Shown: positions 8,433-17,088 of the stretch, piece by piece | Numbering within the stretch: position 1 is the stretch's first letter | How the letters are laid out: each line of letters opens with the position of its first letter | Origin: Paludibacteraceae bacterium | GTDB taxonomy: Bacteria; Bacteroidota; Bacteroidia; Bacteroidales; Paludibacteraceae | Reading direction: 5' to 3' | NCBI GenBank assembly: GCA_017517845.1 | Contig: JAFWXW010000015.1 | Coordinates: 1 to 35,802, forward strand | DNA: 35,802 nucleotides | Program-made: the position numbers and the translations under genes | The notes under the pieces: generated by a model | The model's input: only the letters and a program-made list of their open reading frames with translations | Told to the model about the DNA's origin: nothing | Database searches by the model: none

Positions 8433-9344
8433 TTATTTTTTCTCTTCTTCTTTTTTGTCTTCTTTTTTGTCTTTGGAACCAAAAACAGAGAAATGAACGT
8501 ATCTTTTTGGATTTGCTTTTAAATCCATAAGTAATGCGTTTGCACTATTAACTGTAGAGTCTAGGCTAACATATAGTGCTTTGTCGTTTAATAGGGCTCC
8601 TATGCTATTGTCGGTGCTATTAAACTTATCTGTGGTAGTTTTTAGGTTTGTAAGTGTTCCTTCTAGAGATACCATTGTTGAGTCCCAATTTACTTTGTTT
8701 AGAGAATTGGTAACACCAGAAAGGTCGTTGCAGATGTATTGAACAGTGTCTATTACACTATCCAACTTACCAGTGCTATGTTTTAGGTTTGCCATGGTTG
8801 CATCGGCATTTTTAAGAAGACTCTTGATTTCTGGACTTTCAATCACGTTTTTAAGTGCTATTACTGTAGAGTCTATACTAGGAACAATCTCCATTATAGG
8901 AGGTAGGATTTGATCTACAATTCCTGCGATTAAGCCATTTTGTGTAGCAGAACGTAATGTATCACCTGCTACGTGGTATTGAGAACTATTACCCAATTTT
9001 AGTTGAATAGCCTTGTCTCCCATCAAACCAGTATCATAAACTTCTGCTACAGTACCAACAGGAACAAGTAATTTTTTATCTACTGTGATTTCTAGCACGA
9101 TAGGTGCTTCTTTTGAGTAATCAAAAATGATGTCGCTAATATGTCCCACTTGGAAACCATTAACATAGACGTGAGTAGTTTTTACTATACCATCTACTCT
9201 GTCATACTTTGCATAGAAATATGTGTCTGGTTTAAAGATATTTACTCCTTTTAGGTAGTTTAAACCAAAGTAAAGCATACCTATGGCAATAATTACAACA
9301 ATGCCAATTTTTACTTCACGACTAATAAATTTTTTCTTTTCCAT
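8433..9344 (-). CDS. MlaD/Mce-family lipid-transport protein
   Basis: This 303-residue protein has a short cytoplasmic start and one membrane helix (VKIGIVVIIAIGMLYFGLNYL, about residues 11-31). A single MCE domain follows (YFAKYDRVDGIVKTTHVYVNGFQVGHISDI...VPVGTVAEVYDTGLMGDKAIQLKLG, about 42-118). It continues with a long helical region of repeated 'STVxxL / LxNLK' character and a lysine/glutamate-rich tail. Such proteins move phospholipids across the periplasm with an MlaEF-type ABC transporter, which is not in this window. It is one nucleotide behind the amidase gene and probably cotranscribed. Confidence 0.92.
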   Translation of the reverse strand: MEKKKFISREVKIGIVVIIAIGMLYFGLNYLKGVNIFKPDTYFYAKYDRVDGIVKTTHVYVNGFQVGHISDIIFDYSKEAPIVLEITVDKKLLVPVGTVAEVYDTGLMGDKAIQLKLGNSSQYHVAGDTLRSATQNGLIAGIVDQILPPIMEIVPSIDSTVIALKNVIESPEIKSLLKNADATMANLKHSTGKLDSVIDTVQYICNDLSGVTNSLNKVNWDSTMVSLEGTLTNLKTTTDKFNSTDNSIGALLNDKALYVSLDSTVNSANALLMDLKANPKRYVHFSVFGSKDKKEDKKEEEKK

Positions 9345-9345
9345 A

Positions 9346-10056
9346 TTATTTAAGTTTGTCTTTTGCTTCTTGAATAGCTTCTGGTGTAGATACTTTTTGT
9401 CCTTGTTTATATGCTACAATAAAAGCATCTGGGAAGTCTTTGGTTATTTCATTGCGTTTATTAAATACTGTATTTACATCATAAGGACCTATTAAGTATT
9501 TGTATAATTTGTTTTCGTTTAAAATCTTGGTGGGAGTATGTCCTTTGAATACAGCATTATCTGCATTGTAATTATTTTTAGAAACTAAGTACTGAATGAA
9601 AAACTCAATCTCAGTTGAATTAGGAATTAGGAATGAGGAATTAGGAATTATTTCTCCTTTCTCATTTTTCAACTCTCCTTTATCTTCTTTATTTTCTTCC
9701 TTAACTCCTAACTCCTCACTCCTAACTCCTAACTCCTCCTTAACTCCTAGCTCCTCACTATTTGAGTTTCCGCTTTTCTTATCAAGTTCGTGTTTGTATT
9801 CTTTAATACCATTGAAAATGGCAGTAGCTATTTTTACTTGATTTTCATTATTGTTTAAGTATTTTTCTTCTTCTTTGTTAGAAATGAAACCTAATTCTAT
9901 AAGAACAGAAGGCATTGCGGTTGCTCTCAATACTAGGAATCCTGCTTGACGCACACCTCTATCGTTTCTTTTACTTGCATTGATCATTTTCTTTTGGATA
10001 AAATCTGCACAAGTAATACTTCTGTCCATATATTGGTCTTTCATAAATTCAAACAT
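9346..10056 (-). CDS. C-terminal part of split N-acetylmuramoyl-L-alanine amidase
   Basis: This frame continues the amidase that begins at 10520. Reading upstream of its first ATG, the same frame is open back to the A7 tract at 10102-10096 and encodes the expected YEGFDPNS-type sequence. It holds the rest of the Amidase_3 fold including the catalytic glutamate (SVLIELGFISNKEEE). A linker follows, then a C-terminal SPOR-like peptidoglycan-binding segment (IEFFIQYLVSKNN...YKYLIGPYDVNTVFNKRNEI). The linker is almost wholly encoded by heptamer repeats (SEELGVKEELGVRSEELG ... IIPNSSFLIPNS). One added A would join both parts into one protein spanning 9346-10520. It is either a real frameshift, a slippage site or a sequence error. 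Confidence 0.8.
   Translation of the reverse strand: MFEFMKDQYMDRSITCADFIQKKMINASKRNDRGVRQAGFLVLRATAMPSVLIELGFISNKEEEKYLNNNENQVKIATAIFNGIKEYKHELDKKSGNSNSEELGVKEELGVRSEELGVKEENKEDKGELKNEKGEIIPNSSFLIPNSTEIEFFIQYLVSKNNYNADNAVFKGHTPTKILNENKLYKYLIGPYDVNTVFNKRNEITKDFPDAFIVAYKQGQKVSTPEAIQEAKDKLK
9617..9760. repeat. Inverted heptamer arrays inserted in the amidase linker
   Basis: The left arm (9617-9650) is about five copies of GAATTAG-type units. The right arm (9702-9760) is seven or eight copies of TAACTCC-type units, which is the opposite orientation. They enclose a 51-bp pyrimidine-rich core. The whole insertion keeps the reading frame of the amidase. The layout (GGAATTA arm, core, TAACTCC arm) is the same as around the four-helix-bundle gene at 26020-26457 but without a gene inside. 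Confidence 0.8.
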
Positions 10057-10067
10057 TATGTATGAAT

Positions 10068-10520
10068 CTACAGAATTGGGGTCGAAGCCTTCATATTTTT
10101 TTCGTAGTCCTCTTCGAGCATAATTACAGAGTTTTCCAACATAGCAACTTCCATATTCTCTTTGCTACGAGATACCCCCAATGTAAAGGTTTCCATGCCT
10201 TTGGCAGAAGAATTTTTTGAAGAATTGGTATGTATAGATACAAAAAGGTCTGCTTTTTTTCTGTTGGCTATACGTGCACGCTCATTTAAATCTACAAATA
10301 CGTCTTTGTCACGTGTATAAATAACTTTGGCGTCTGGGATATTCTTTTTTATCATATCACCGACCAATAAAGCGTATCTTAGATTTATGTTTTTTTCTTT
10401 TGAGAAACTACCCACAGCACCAGCATCGTGTCCACCGTGACCAGCATCTAAAACAACTGTGAAAGCATAAGAATGGAGTATAAATCCTAAAAAAATGAGA
10501 ATAGTATATAATTTTTTCAT
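10068..10520 (-). CDS. N-terminal part of split N-acetylmuramoyl-L-alanine amidase
   Basis: It starts with a signal peptide (MKKLYTILIFLGFILHSYA) and the first half of an Amidase_3 zinc hydrolase. The zinc ligands are visible in DAGHGGHDAGA (His), SKEKNINLRYA (Glu) and FVSIHTNSS (His). After EEDYEK the frame leaves the family sequence (NMKASTPIL) and stops at 10070-10068. The break coincides with a run of seven A (minus strand, 10102-10096); eight would restore EDYEKKYEGFDPNS and the downstream frame. The enzyme cleaves the lactyl-L-Ala bond of peptidoglycan. A minus-strand -7 element TACTTTTG (10550-10543) lies upstream. Confidence 0.82.
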   Translation of the reverse strand: MKKLYTILIFLGFILHSYAFTVVLDAGHGGHDAGAVGSFSKEKNINLRYALLVGDMIKKNIPDAKVIYTRDKDVFVDLNERARIANRKKADLFVSIHTNSSKNSSAKGMETFTLGVSRSKENMEVAMLENSVIMLEEDYEKNMKASTPIL

Positions 10521-10636
10521 AATAATACATTATTACACGTTGCAAAAGTAGTCATTTTTTACCAAATGAATAAAAATATGTACCTAAAAATATATAAAAA
10601 TCACAATTATCTTTTTTATACTTCGTCTAAAAATAG

Positions 10637-10644
10637 TAAATTTG
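10637..10644 (+). promoter_or_regulatory. Probable lptD promoter (-7 element)
   Basis: TAAATTTG fits the Bacteroidota -7 element; no good -33 TTTG is seen. Transcription would begin near 10651, leaving about 25 nt before the proposed non-ATG start at 10676. Confidence 0.5.
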
Positions 10645-10738
10645 CACCTTAATACACATAATAAAATAAAAAGACCTGTTTAGAAAATACCTACATATAA
10701 TTTTATTACTCCTAGTTAGTACATTCTTTAACGGAATA

Positions 10739-13309
10739 ATGGCTCAGGACACGGTTCCAACGCAAAGAAAAAAATCTTCTAATGCAATAGAGTCTGATAT
10801 AACCTATAGTGCTAAGGATTCCATAATCATGGAAGGAAGTGATGTTGCCATTTTGTATGGTGACGCGGTGGTGAAATATCAGTCTATGGAACTAAAAGCT
10901 GATTATATTAGACTGAGTCTAGATAGCAATATAGTCTATGCTTCTGGGGTAATGGACTCTACAGGTAAATATGTTGGTACTCCTGTTTTTAAAGATGGTT
11001 CTGAGGTAATAGAGTCTCGTTCTATGAGGTATCATATCAAAACTAAAAAAGGTTTTGTATATGGTACAGTTACTCAGCAAGGAGAGGGTTATGTGCAAAG
11101 TGAGAAAACAAAAAAGGTGGGCGAAGATGTATATTGTTTGCAGCATGGTAAATATACCACTTGTGATAATCACGAACACCCTCACTTCTATTTTGCATTG
11201 ACAAAGGCAAAAATGAAACAAGGCAAATATATTGTTTCTGGACCTGCTTATTTAGTTATAGAAGATGTTCCAACTCCATTGGCTCTGCCTTTTGGATATT
11301 TCCCTGTATCTCAAACTTATGCTTCTGGTATTCTTTTTCCGACATTGGGTGAGGAACAGAGTAGGGGGTTCTATGCTAAGGGGTTAGGGTATTATTTCGC
11401 CATAAATGATTATGTAGATATGGCTATTACGTCAGATATATATTCCAAAGGTTCATGGGGTTTGTCTCTGGTTTCTAGTTATAAGTGGAGATATAAATTT
11501 AGTGGTAAATTAAATTTTAGTTTCATTAGTAATGTATCGGGAGAAAAATATACTCCTTCTTACAAGAAGACAAAAGACTTTAGATTTTTATGGTCACATA
11601 CACAAGACCCTAAAAGTAGTCCATATACCACATTCTCTGCTAGTGTAAATTTCTCTACTTCTAGTTATTCTCAGAATGATGTGGATAGTTATTATAACCC
11701 ATCGGTGTTGTCACAAAATACCAAAAGTTCTACAGTGACACTTACTCAGAGATTTCCAGATAGTCCTTTTACTCTCTCTATGAGTATGTATGTGAACCAA
11801 AGAACATCTGACTCTACCATAAACTTACAATTACCATCATTGAGTTTGAGTATGAGTAGGCAATATCCTTTCAAAAGGAAAAAAGCAGTAGGTAAGACTA
11901 AGTGGTATGAAAAAATAGCACTTACATACAATATGAGTGTTACTAATAGTACAACAGCAAAGGAAAGTGAGTTTAAAGATATGGAGTATTTACGTGATTG
12001 GAGAGTAGGTATGAAACACTCATTACCTATTTCTGCTCAGTTTACCCTATTTAAATACTTAAACATGAACATATCGTTTAATAATGATTTAAAATGGTAT
12101 TTCCAGAGGATAGATCAAAAATGGGAAGGTGGAGTAGATGGTGCTGTGGCAAGGGATACAACATACGGATTTTATAATATTTACCAAGGAAATGTCTCTG
12201 TAGGTTTTCAGACTCAATTATTTGGTTTTTATACACTGAAAAGTAAAAGTGGAAAAAGAATGCCTATTTTTAGGCATAAATTGGTTCCTTCTGTAAGTTT
12301 TTCATATAGTCCAGATTATGGTCATGAAAGATGGGGATATTGGGGCTCTTATGATAGACCAGCAAATGATGGAAGTAGTCAGACCATTTATTATGACCGT
12401 TATTCTAATGGTGTTTATGGTGGTTCTCCTGGTAGAGGACGAGCGGCTGCAGTTTCATTTAATATAGCTAACAACTTAGAAATGAAATATTGGGGTGCTA
12501 AGGATACCACTGATTCAGGAAAGAAAGTCACTATCATAGATAATTTTAGTTTTGGAACATCATATAATATAGTGGCAGACTCACTAAATTGGTCAAATGT
12601 CAATGCAAATCTAAGGTTGAAAATATTAGATAAATTTAGTTTAAACTTGGATATGATTTTTGATCCATATACCTATCAACTTAATAGTTTCGGTAATCCT
12701 GTAAAGGTAAATGTATCACAATTTGAGAAAAATAAGGTGTTATTCAGATTAATGAGCACTGGTACATCTTTTGGTTATACATTCTCTAATGCTACATTCA
12801 AAAGAAAGGATAAGAAAGTGGAAAAACCTAAAGCAGAAGAAGTTACATCTGAGTTGGAAAATACAATAGATGGATTAAGTCCGTTTGAAGATAATAAGAT
12901 AGGAAGAACAATAGAAAAAACGGATAAAGAACTTGGTTATCAGGAGTTTAAAGTACCTTGGAGTTTGAGCGTGAATTATAGTATTAGATATGGTTATGCA
13001 GATTTTAATCCAGAAATAATGGAATATGATAGGGAACTTACTCATAATTTAAGCTTTTCTGGTAATATTAAGTTTACACCTACGTGGTCTGCTACATTCT
13101 CCACTTATTATGATATAACAAATAATTCGTGGAACTATATGAATTGTTCTATATCTAAGGATTTACACTGTTGGCAAATGTCTATTAGTTTTGTTCCAAT
13201 AGGTAAATATAAAACCTACGATTTTATGATAGGTATAAAATCTAGTATGCTCAAAGACCTAAAATACGAAAAACAAAGTGACACAAGTAATTTAGTTAAT
13301 TGGTATTGA
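10739..13309 (+). CDS. lptD: LPS-assembly outer-membrane protein LptD-like
   Basis: The protein has an N-terminal OstA/LptA-like jellyroll (ITYSAKDSIIMEGSDVAILYGDAVVKYQSMELKADYIRLSLDSNIVYASG, about residues 20-70). A plug-like linker with a CLQHGKYTTCDNHEHPHFYF segment follows, then a very long beta-barrel of aromatic strands to the C-terminus. It inserts LPS into the outer leaflet. The first ATG (10739) lacks a signal peptide. The frame is open upstream to 10670 and encodes FRKYLHIILLLLLVSTFF then NGIMAQD, a convincing signal peptide. Translation therefore probably begins at a non-ATG codon, CTG at 10676 being the best candidate. Its stop lies at the edge of a repeat. Confidence 0.88.
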   Translation: MAQDTVPTQRKKSSNAIESDITYSAKDSIIMEGSDVAILYGDAVVKYQSMELKADYIRLSLDSNIVYASGVMDSTGKYVGTPVFKDGSEVIESRSMRYHIKTKKGFVYGTVTQQGEGYVQSEKTKKVGEDVYCLQHGKYTTCDNHEHPHFYFALTKAKMKQGKYIVSGPAYLVIEDVPTPLALPFGYFPVSQTYASGILFPTLGEEQSRGFYAKGLGYYFAINDYVDMAITSDIYSKGSWGLSLVSSYKWRYKFSGKLNFSFISNVSGEKYTPSYKKTKDFRFLWSHTQDPKSSPYTTFSASVNFSTSSYSQNDVDSYYNPSVLSQNTKSSTVTLTQRFPDSPFTLSMSMYVNQRTSDSTINLQLPSLSLSMSRQYPFKRKKAVGKTKWYEKIALTYNMSVTNSTTAKESEFKDMEYLRDWRVGMKHSLPISAQFTLFKYLNMNISFNNDLKWYFQRIDQKWEGGVDGAVARDTTYGFYNIYQGNVSVGFQTQLFGFYTLKSKSGKRMPIFRHKLVPSVSFSYSPDYGHERWGYWGSYDRPANDGSSQTIYYDRYSNGVYGGSPGRGRAAAVSFNIANNLEMKYWGAKDTTDSGKKVTIIDNFSFGTSYNIVADSLNWSNVNANLRLKILDKFSLNLDMIFDPYTYQLNSFGNPVKVNVSQFEKNKVLFRLMSTGTSFGYTFSNATFKRKDKKVEKPKAEEVTSELENTIDGLSPFEDNKIGRTIEKTDKELGYQEFKVPWSLSVNYSIRYGYADFNPEIMEYDRELTHNLSFSGNIKFTPTWSATFSTYYDITNNSWNYMNCSISKDLHCWQMSISFVPIGKYKTYDFMIGIKSSMLKDLKYEKQSDTSNLVNWY

Positions 13310-13491
13310 CGAATGAGCGAAAGCAATGATAAGCTTGCTTAATCATTGCTGAGCGAAGAGGAAATTTTTGAGCGAGCGTAAGCGAGGCTCAAAAGCTACT
13401 TTAAACGAATGAGCGAAAGCAATGATCAGCTTGCTTAATCATTGCTGAGCGAAGAGACATTTTTGAGCGAGCATAAGCGAGGCTCAAAAGC
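13309..13491. repeat. Tandem pair of palindromic repeat units after lptD
   Basis: Two copies with period 96 bp start at 13309 and 13405. Each has a first palindrome (AGCAATGAT 13322-13330 with ATCATTGCT 13342-13350, inner AAGC/GCTT) and a second hairpin (TTTTGAGC 13366-13373 with GCTCAAAA 13387-13394). A related palindrome occurs in opposite orientation at 20960-21000. The copies may serve as lptD terminators. They are REP/MITE-like in form; no transposase is seen. Confidence 0.8.
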
Positions 13492-13527
13492 TTTTATATA
13501 TAATAAACAATTTTATTTTATTTAGTT

Positions 13528-14076
13528 ATGAAAAAGATGTATATTGCGGTGACCTATGATTTATATTGTGGTGAACCAGAAGAATTAATGGAACGTGCAA
13601 CAGAAAAACAACCTTTTACATTTTATAGTGGAATAGGTATGGCACTAGACCGTTTTGAAAAAGAAATATTAGCAACAGAACTTAACGGCACATTTGATTT
13701 CACTATTCCAGCAGAAGAAGCGTATGGCGAATATGATGATGAAGCAGTTATCACATTAGAAAAAGAAATCTTCTCTGTAGATGGCAAAATAGATGAAGAA
13801 TTATTTACAGAAGGTAATATTCTTCCACTTTTGGACAGTGAAGGCAATCGTTTCAATGGTTCTGTGGTTAAATCTGATGAAAAAACTGTAACTGTAGATT
13901 TAAATCACCCATTAGCTGGTGAAAATCTTCACTTCGTAGGTAAAGTTATAATTAAACGTGAAGCTAAAGATGATGAAATAGCTAATGCAATGGCTCCTTC
14001 TTGCTCAGGTTGTGGCGGTGGTTGTTCTTCTGAAGGCAACTGTTCATCATGTGGCTGTGACTGCTCTTGTGAGTAA
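13528..14076 (+). CDS. slyD: SlyD-type FKBP peptidyl-prolyl isomerase
   Basis: This 182-residue protein has the SlyD layout. The FKBP half-domain is split by an insert-in-flap chaperone domain ([54 protein letters not shown], then [18 protein letters not shown]). The tail (about 160-182) contains eight cysteines and no histidine ([21 protein letters not shown]), suggesting metal binding like the His-rich tail of E. coli SlyD. It is the first gene of a unit with aroC 11 nt downstream. Confidence 0.93.
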   Translation: MKKMYIAVTYDLYCGEPEELMERATEKQPFTFYSGIGMALDRFEKEILATELNGTFDFTIPAEEAYGEYDDEAVITLEKEIFSVDGKIDEELFTEGNILPLLDSEGNRFNGSVVKSDEKTVTVDLNHPLAGENLHFVGKVIIKREAKDDEIANAMAPSCSGCGGGCSSEGNCSSCGCDCSCE

Positions 14077-14087
14077 AAAATAGAATT

Positions 14088-15089
14088 ATGAATACTTTCG
14101 GTAATATATTTCGTTTAACTTGTTTTGGGGAATCTCATGGAATAGTCCTAGGTGGTGTGATAGATGGTTGCCCCGCAGGTGTTTTGGTAGATGAGGATTT
14201 TGTCCAAAGCGAACTCGATCGTCGCAGACCAGGTCAATCAAATCTTACAACATCTAGAAAAGAAGCAGACCAGGTGGAATTTCTTTCTGGTATATTTGAA
14301 GGGAAAACCACTGGTACGCCTATAGGTTTCGTTATATATAATACAAACCAACATTCTAGTGATTATGACAATGTGAAGGATATTTTCCGTCCTTCTCATG
14401 CAGATTTTACATATACACAGAAATATGGTTTTAGAGATTATAGAGGTGGTGGAAGAAGTTCTGCTAGAGAAACTGCATGTAGGGTGGTGGCAGGAGCTAT
14501 GGCAAAACTCTTATTAAAACAAGCAGGTTTTAATATAAATATCCATGCCGAAATGACAGAAGTGGGTGGTTCTTCTGAAAATATAGAAGAAATCATCCTT
14601 AAAGCAAAAGAAAAAGGTGATACCGTGGGTGGTATCATCACATGTAATATAAGTGGAGTGCCAGTGGGTTGGGGTGAACCAGTATTTGGTAAACTTCAGG
14701 CAAATCTGGCTTCTGCTATGTTATCTATAAATGCTGCAAAGGGATTTGAATATGGAATGGGATTTGAAATGGCAAAAAAGTTTGGGTCTCAAGTAAATGA
14801 CATATTTGAATCAAGAGACGGAGAAATCACCACACGTACCAATAATTCTGGTGGTATTCAGGGTGGAATCTCAAATGGTCAAGATATTTATTTCAGAGTA
14901 GCATTTAAGCCTGTGGCAACACTGCTTACAGAACAACCTACCGTGGATAAAGATGGAAATCCTACTGTGGTTAAAGTGCGTGGCCGTCATGACGCTTGTG
15001 TTCTTCCACGTGCAGTGCCCATAGTAGAATCTATGGCTGCTATAGTTTTGGCAGATGCTTATTTATTAAATAGAACTTCTCGCTTATGA
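14088..15089 (+). CDS. aroC: Chorismate synthase
   Basis: AroC converts EPSP to chorismate with reduced FMN at the end of the shikimate pathway. The signatures present are [18 protein letters not shown] (residues 13-30), [44 protein letters not shown] and the C-terminal [20 protein letters not shown]. At 333 residues it is somewhat shorter than the common ~355 but looks complete. The stop overlaps the next start by 4 nt (ATGA). Confidence 0.97.
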   Translation: MNTFGNIFRLTCFGESHGIVLGGVIDGCPAGVLVDEDFVQSELDRRRPGQSNLTTSRKEADQVEFLSGIFEGKTTGTPIGFVIYNTNQHSSDYDNVKDIFRPSHADFTYTQKYGFRDYRGGGRSSARETACRVVAGAMAKLLLKQAGFNINIHAEMTEVGGSSENIEEIILKAKEKGDTVGGIITCNISGVPVGWGEPVFGKLQANLASAMLSINAAKGFEYGMGFEMAKKFGSQVNDIFESRDGEITTRTNNSGGIQGGISNGQDIYFRVAFKPVATLLTEQPTVDKDGNPTVVKVRGRHDACVLPRAVPIVESMAAIVLADAYLLNRTSRL

Positions 15090-16012
15090 TAAAATGGGCT
15101 CTTATAGCTAATAAACATGCAGGAACTCGTTCCTCTAAGAAGTTTTGGGAGAAAATGGATATTATTTTTTCCAATGAGGGACTTGCTGTGGAATACTTCT
15201 TTACAGAAAAAGTAGGTCATGCTAGAGAATTGGCAATGGATATTGTAAAGAAAGGCTATAAGAAAATAGCTGTGATGGGTGGCGATGGCACTTTTAGTGA
15301 AGTGATAGATGGATTGATGAAATCTAATGTAGATATTTCTGAAGTATCAGTGGGATTAATTCCATTTGGAACTGGAAATGATTGGGGACGCTATTGGGGT
15401 TTGGATAGAAATATAGAAAAGTCTGTAAAAATATTGGCAGAAGGGACTCCAACCCTTGTAGATGTGGGCTTGATAAAATATAATGCAGGTGAAAGAAATA
15501 TTACTAGATATTTTATCAATGCTTATGGATTGGGATTTGATGCAAAAGTACTAGAACTTACCAATAGAATGCAACATATATTTAAAGGTGCTTCTTGGAC
15601 TTATACATTGGCTCTATTTATGACAATATTTGTGAATAGGTCACAGATAATGGAATATGATTTTGGAGAAGAAAAATTTAAGGGACTAAGTTACACAGCA
15701 TCTATTGGGAATGGTTGTTTTACTGGTGGGGGAATTAAACAAACTCCAGAAGCTAGGGTAGATGATGGTGTGTTTGATGTTATGATAGTGGAGAATCTAA
15801 ATCTAGTAAAAATCTTAAAGGCAGTGAAACTATTATTTACTGGAAGATTATTAGAACATGATTCTGTGCATCTTTTCAGAACTAATAAAATGACTATAAA
15901 GTCTGAAAAACCTATCCTGTCAGAGGTAGATGGCATCTTCCAAGAAAAAACACAATGTATAGAAGTGGAATTGATTCCCCAAAAGATAAATTTTATAACT
16001 CCTAACTCCTAA
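15086..16012 (+). CDS. Diacylglycerol/lipid kinase family protein
   Basis: This 308-residue protein is of the DagK/YegS/BmrU type. It has [15 protein letters not shown] at the start, the glycine-rich nucleotide site [14 protein letters not shown] (about residues 68-81), and [15 protein letters not shown]. The C-terminal substrate domain includes [18 protein letters not shown]. It probably phosphorylates a lipid or sphingoid alcohol; the substrate is unknown. The final residues ITPNS and the stop are encoded by the heptamer array at 15996-16058, which has replaced or extended the natural 3' end. Confidence 0.9.
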   Translation: MIKWALIANKHAGTRSSKKFWEKMDIIFSNEGLAVEYFFTEKVGHARELAMDIVKKGYKKIAVMGGDGTFSEVIDGLMKSNVDISEVSVGLIPFGTGNDWGRYWGLDRNIEKSVKILAEGTPTLVDVGLIKYNAGERNITRYFINAYGLGFDAKVLELTNRMQHIFKGASWTYTLALFMTIFVNRSQIMEYDFGEEKFKGLSYTASIGNGCFTGGGIKQTPEARVDDGVFDVMIVENLNLVKILKAVKLLFTGRLLEHDSVHLFRTNKMTIKSEKPILSEVDGIFQEKTQCIEVELIPQKINFITPNS

Positions 16013-16058
16013 TTCCTAACTCCTAACTCCTAACTCCTCACTCCTAACTCCTAACTGT
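15996..16058. repeat. TAACTCC heptamer array between convergent genes
   Basis: Eight consecutive heptamers of TAACTCC type (variants TAATTCC, TCACTCC) end in TAACTGT. The lipid-kinase stop (16010-16012) and the tilS stop (16046-16044) both lie inside it, so the last residues of both proteins come from the repeat. Confidence 0.9.
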
Positions 16059-16973
16059 TACTATGATTTTGCCTTTAATTTTGTGAGCTACGTGTTTGCC
16101 TGTTTTGAAGGTGGTGTTACCTTCTGCTGTGAGCATAGTTTTGATGGTGGCAGGGTGAAAAGAAAAGTCTTTTAGACATTCGTATAGTAGGGTAAATGGT
16201 TCGGAGAATCTATTAATCGCCTTTAAATCTATGATATATGAATCATCTGTTATAGTGATAGCAGATGATTTTTCTTTTTCTATAATAGTTCTATAAATAT
16301 TTTCTGCGGCAGAAAAATTCTCTGCATTGCTAAGCATAATGGAATCTATCTGAGGATTAATTTCTCTGAGAATAGGCATTACTATATTCCTAATCTTATT
16401 TCTAGTATATTCATTTTCTAGATTGGTGGAGTCTGTAATGTATTGAATATTATGCTCTTTTAAATATTTTTCTATTTCTAATCTACTTACACATAGCAGA
16501 GGACGCACAACGTATCCATTCTTGGGTCTAATACCGCAGATACCTTTGAGACCAGTTCCTCTGAGTAGATTAAGGAGTATAGTCTCTATTGAATCATCGC
16601 TATGATGTGCTACAGCAATGGCACTTGCATTAAACTTTTTGCGAACTTCTTCAAACCAATTATATCTGAGCTCACGTGCTGCCATTTCTATGGATTGTTT
16701 GTTCTCCTTGGCATAAGCTGTGGTGTCAAATGATTTTATAGTTAGTTCAATATTTTCCTTTTTACAAAATTCTTTTACAAAATTTTCATCTCTATCAGAT
16801 TCTTCACCTCTAAGATGAAAATTACAATGTGCAGCAATGCAGTCGTACCCTAAATGGCATAATATGTGTAATAAGAAGATGGAGTCAGCTCCACCACTAC
16901 ATGCCACGATTACTTTTTCACCTCTTTTAAGAAGGTTTTCTCTGTTTATAAATGTAACAATTTTGTTTTTCAT
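16044..16973 (-). CDS. tilS: tRNA(Ile)-lysidine synthase, short form
   Basis: TilS adds lysine to C34 of the tRNA-Ile that reads AUA. The PP-loop SGGADS is at residues 26-31, followed by AHCNFHLRGEESDRDE, VAHHSDDSIETILLNLLRGTGLKGI and RPLLCVSRLEIEKYLKEHNI...TDSTNLENEYTRNKIR. At 309 residues it lacks most of the C-terminal domain seen in the common ~430-residue form. The protein ends (VTVRS) inside the heptamer array. It could be a natural short type, as in some bacteria, or truncated by the repeat. Confidence 0.93.
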   Translation of the reverse strand: MKNKIVTFINRENLLKRGEKVIVACSGGADSIFLLHILCHLGYDCIAAHCNFHLRGEESDRDENFVKEFCKKENIELTIKSFDTTAYAKENKQSIEMAARELRYNWFEEVRKKFNASAIAVAHHSDDSIETILLNLLRGTGLKGICGIRPKNGYVVRPLLCVSRLEIEKYLKEHNIQYITDSTNLENEYTRNKIRNIVMPILREINPQIDSIMLSNAENFSAAENIYRTIIEKEKSSAITITDDSYIIDLKAINRFSEPFTLLYECLKDFSFHPATIKTMLTAEGNTTFKTGKHVAHKIKGKIIVTVRS

Positions 16974-17016
16974 AATGCAAAAATAGTATTTTATATTAAA
17001 ATTTTTGCTTAAAAAG

Positions 17017-17073
17017 TTGATTAAAAAGAAATTATATTATATTTTTGCACAAAAGCACTTGTTTGTGCAAAAA
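17017..17073 (+). promoter_or_regulatory. tetR-family promoter with 12-bp inverted-repeat operator
   Basis: TTG (17017-17019), 20 nt, then TATTTTTG (17040-17047) forms the promoter. TTTTTGCACAAA (17042-17053) and TTTGTGCAAAAA (17062-17073) are exact complements with an 8-nt spacer, covering the -7 element and the transcription start. This is the expected site for autorepression by the regulator. It also shows that translation cannot begin upstream of it. Confidence 0.8.
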
Positions 17074-17088
17074 AATACACCACTGAAT

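Noticed and set aside
9617-9760. CRISPR-like array
   Set aside because: Units are 7-bp tandem repeats without spacers; no cas gene is near.
10919-11221. Antisense frame within lptD
   Set aside because: Low-complexity translation on the opposite strand of a clear gene, no start signals.
17005-17088. N-terminal extension of the TetR regulator
   Set aside because: It lies upstream of and across the promoter and operator, and reads through A/T-rich non-coding sequence.
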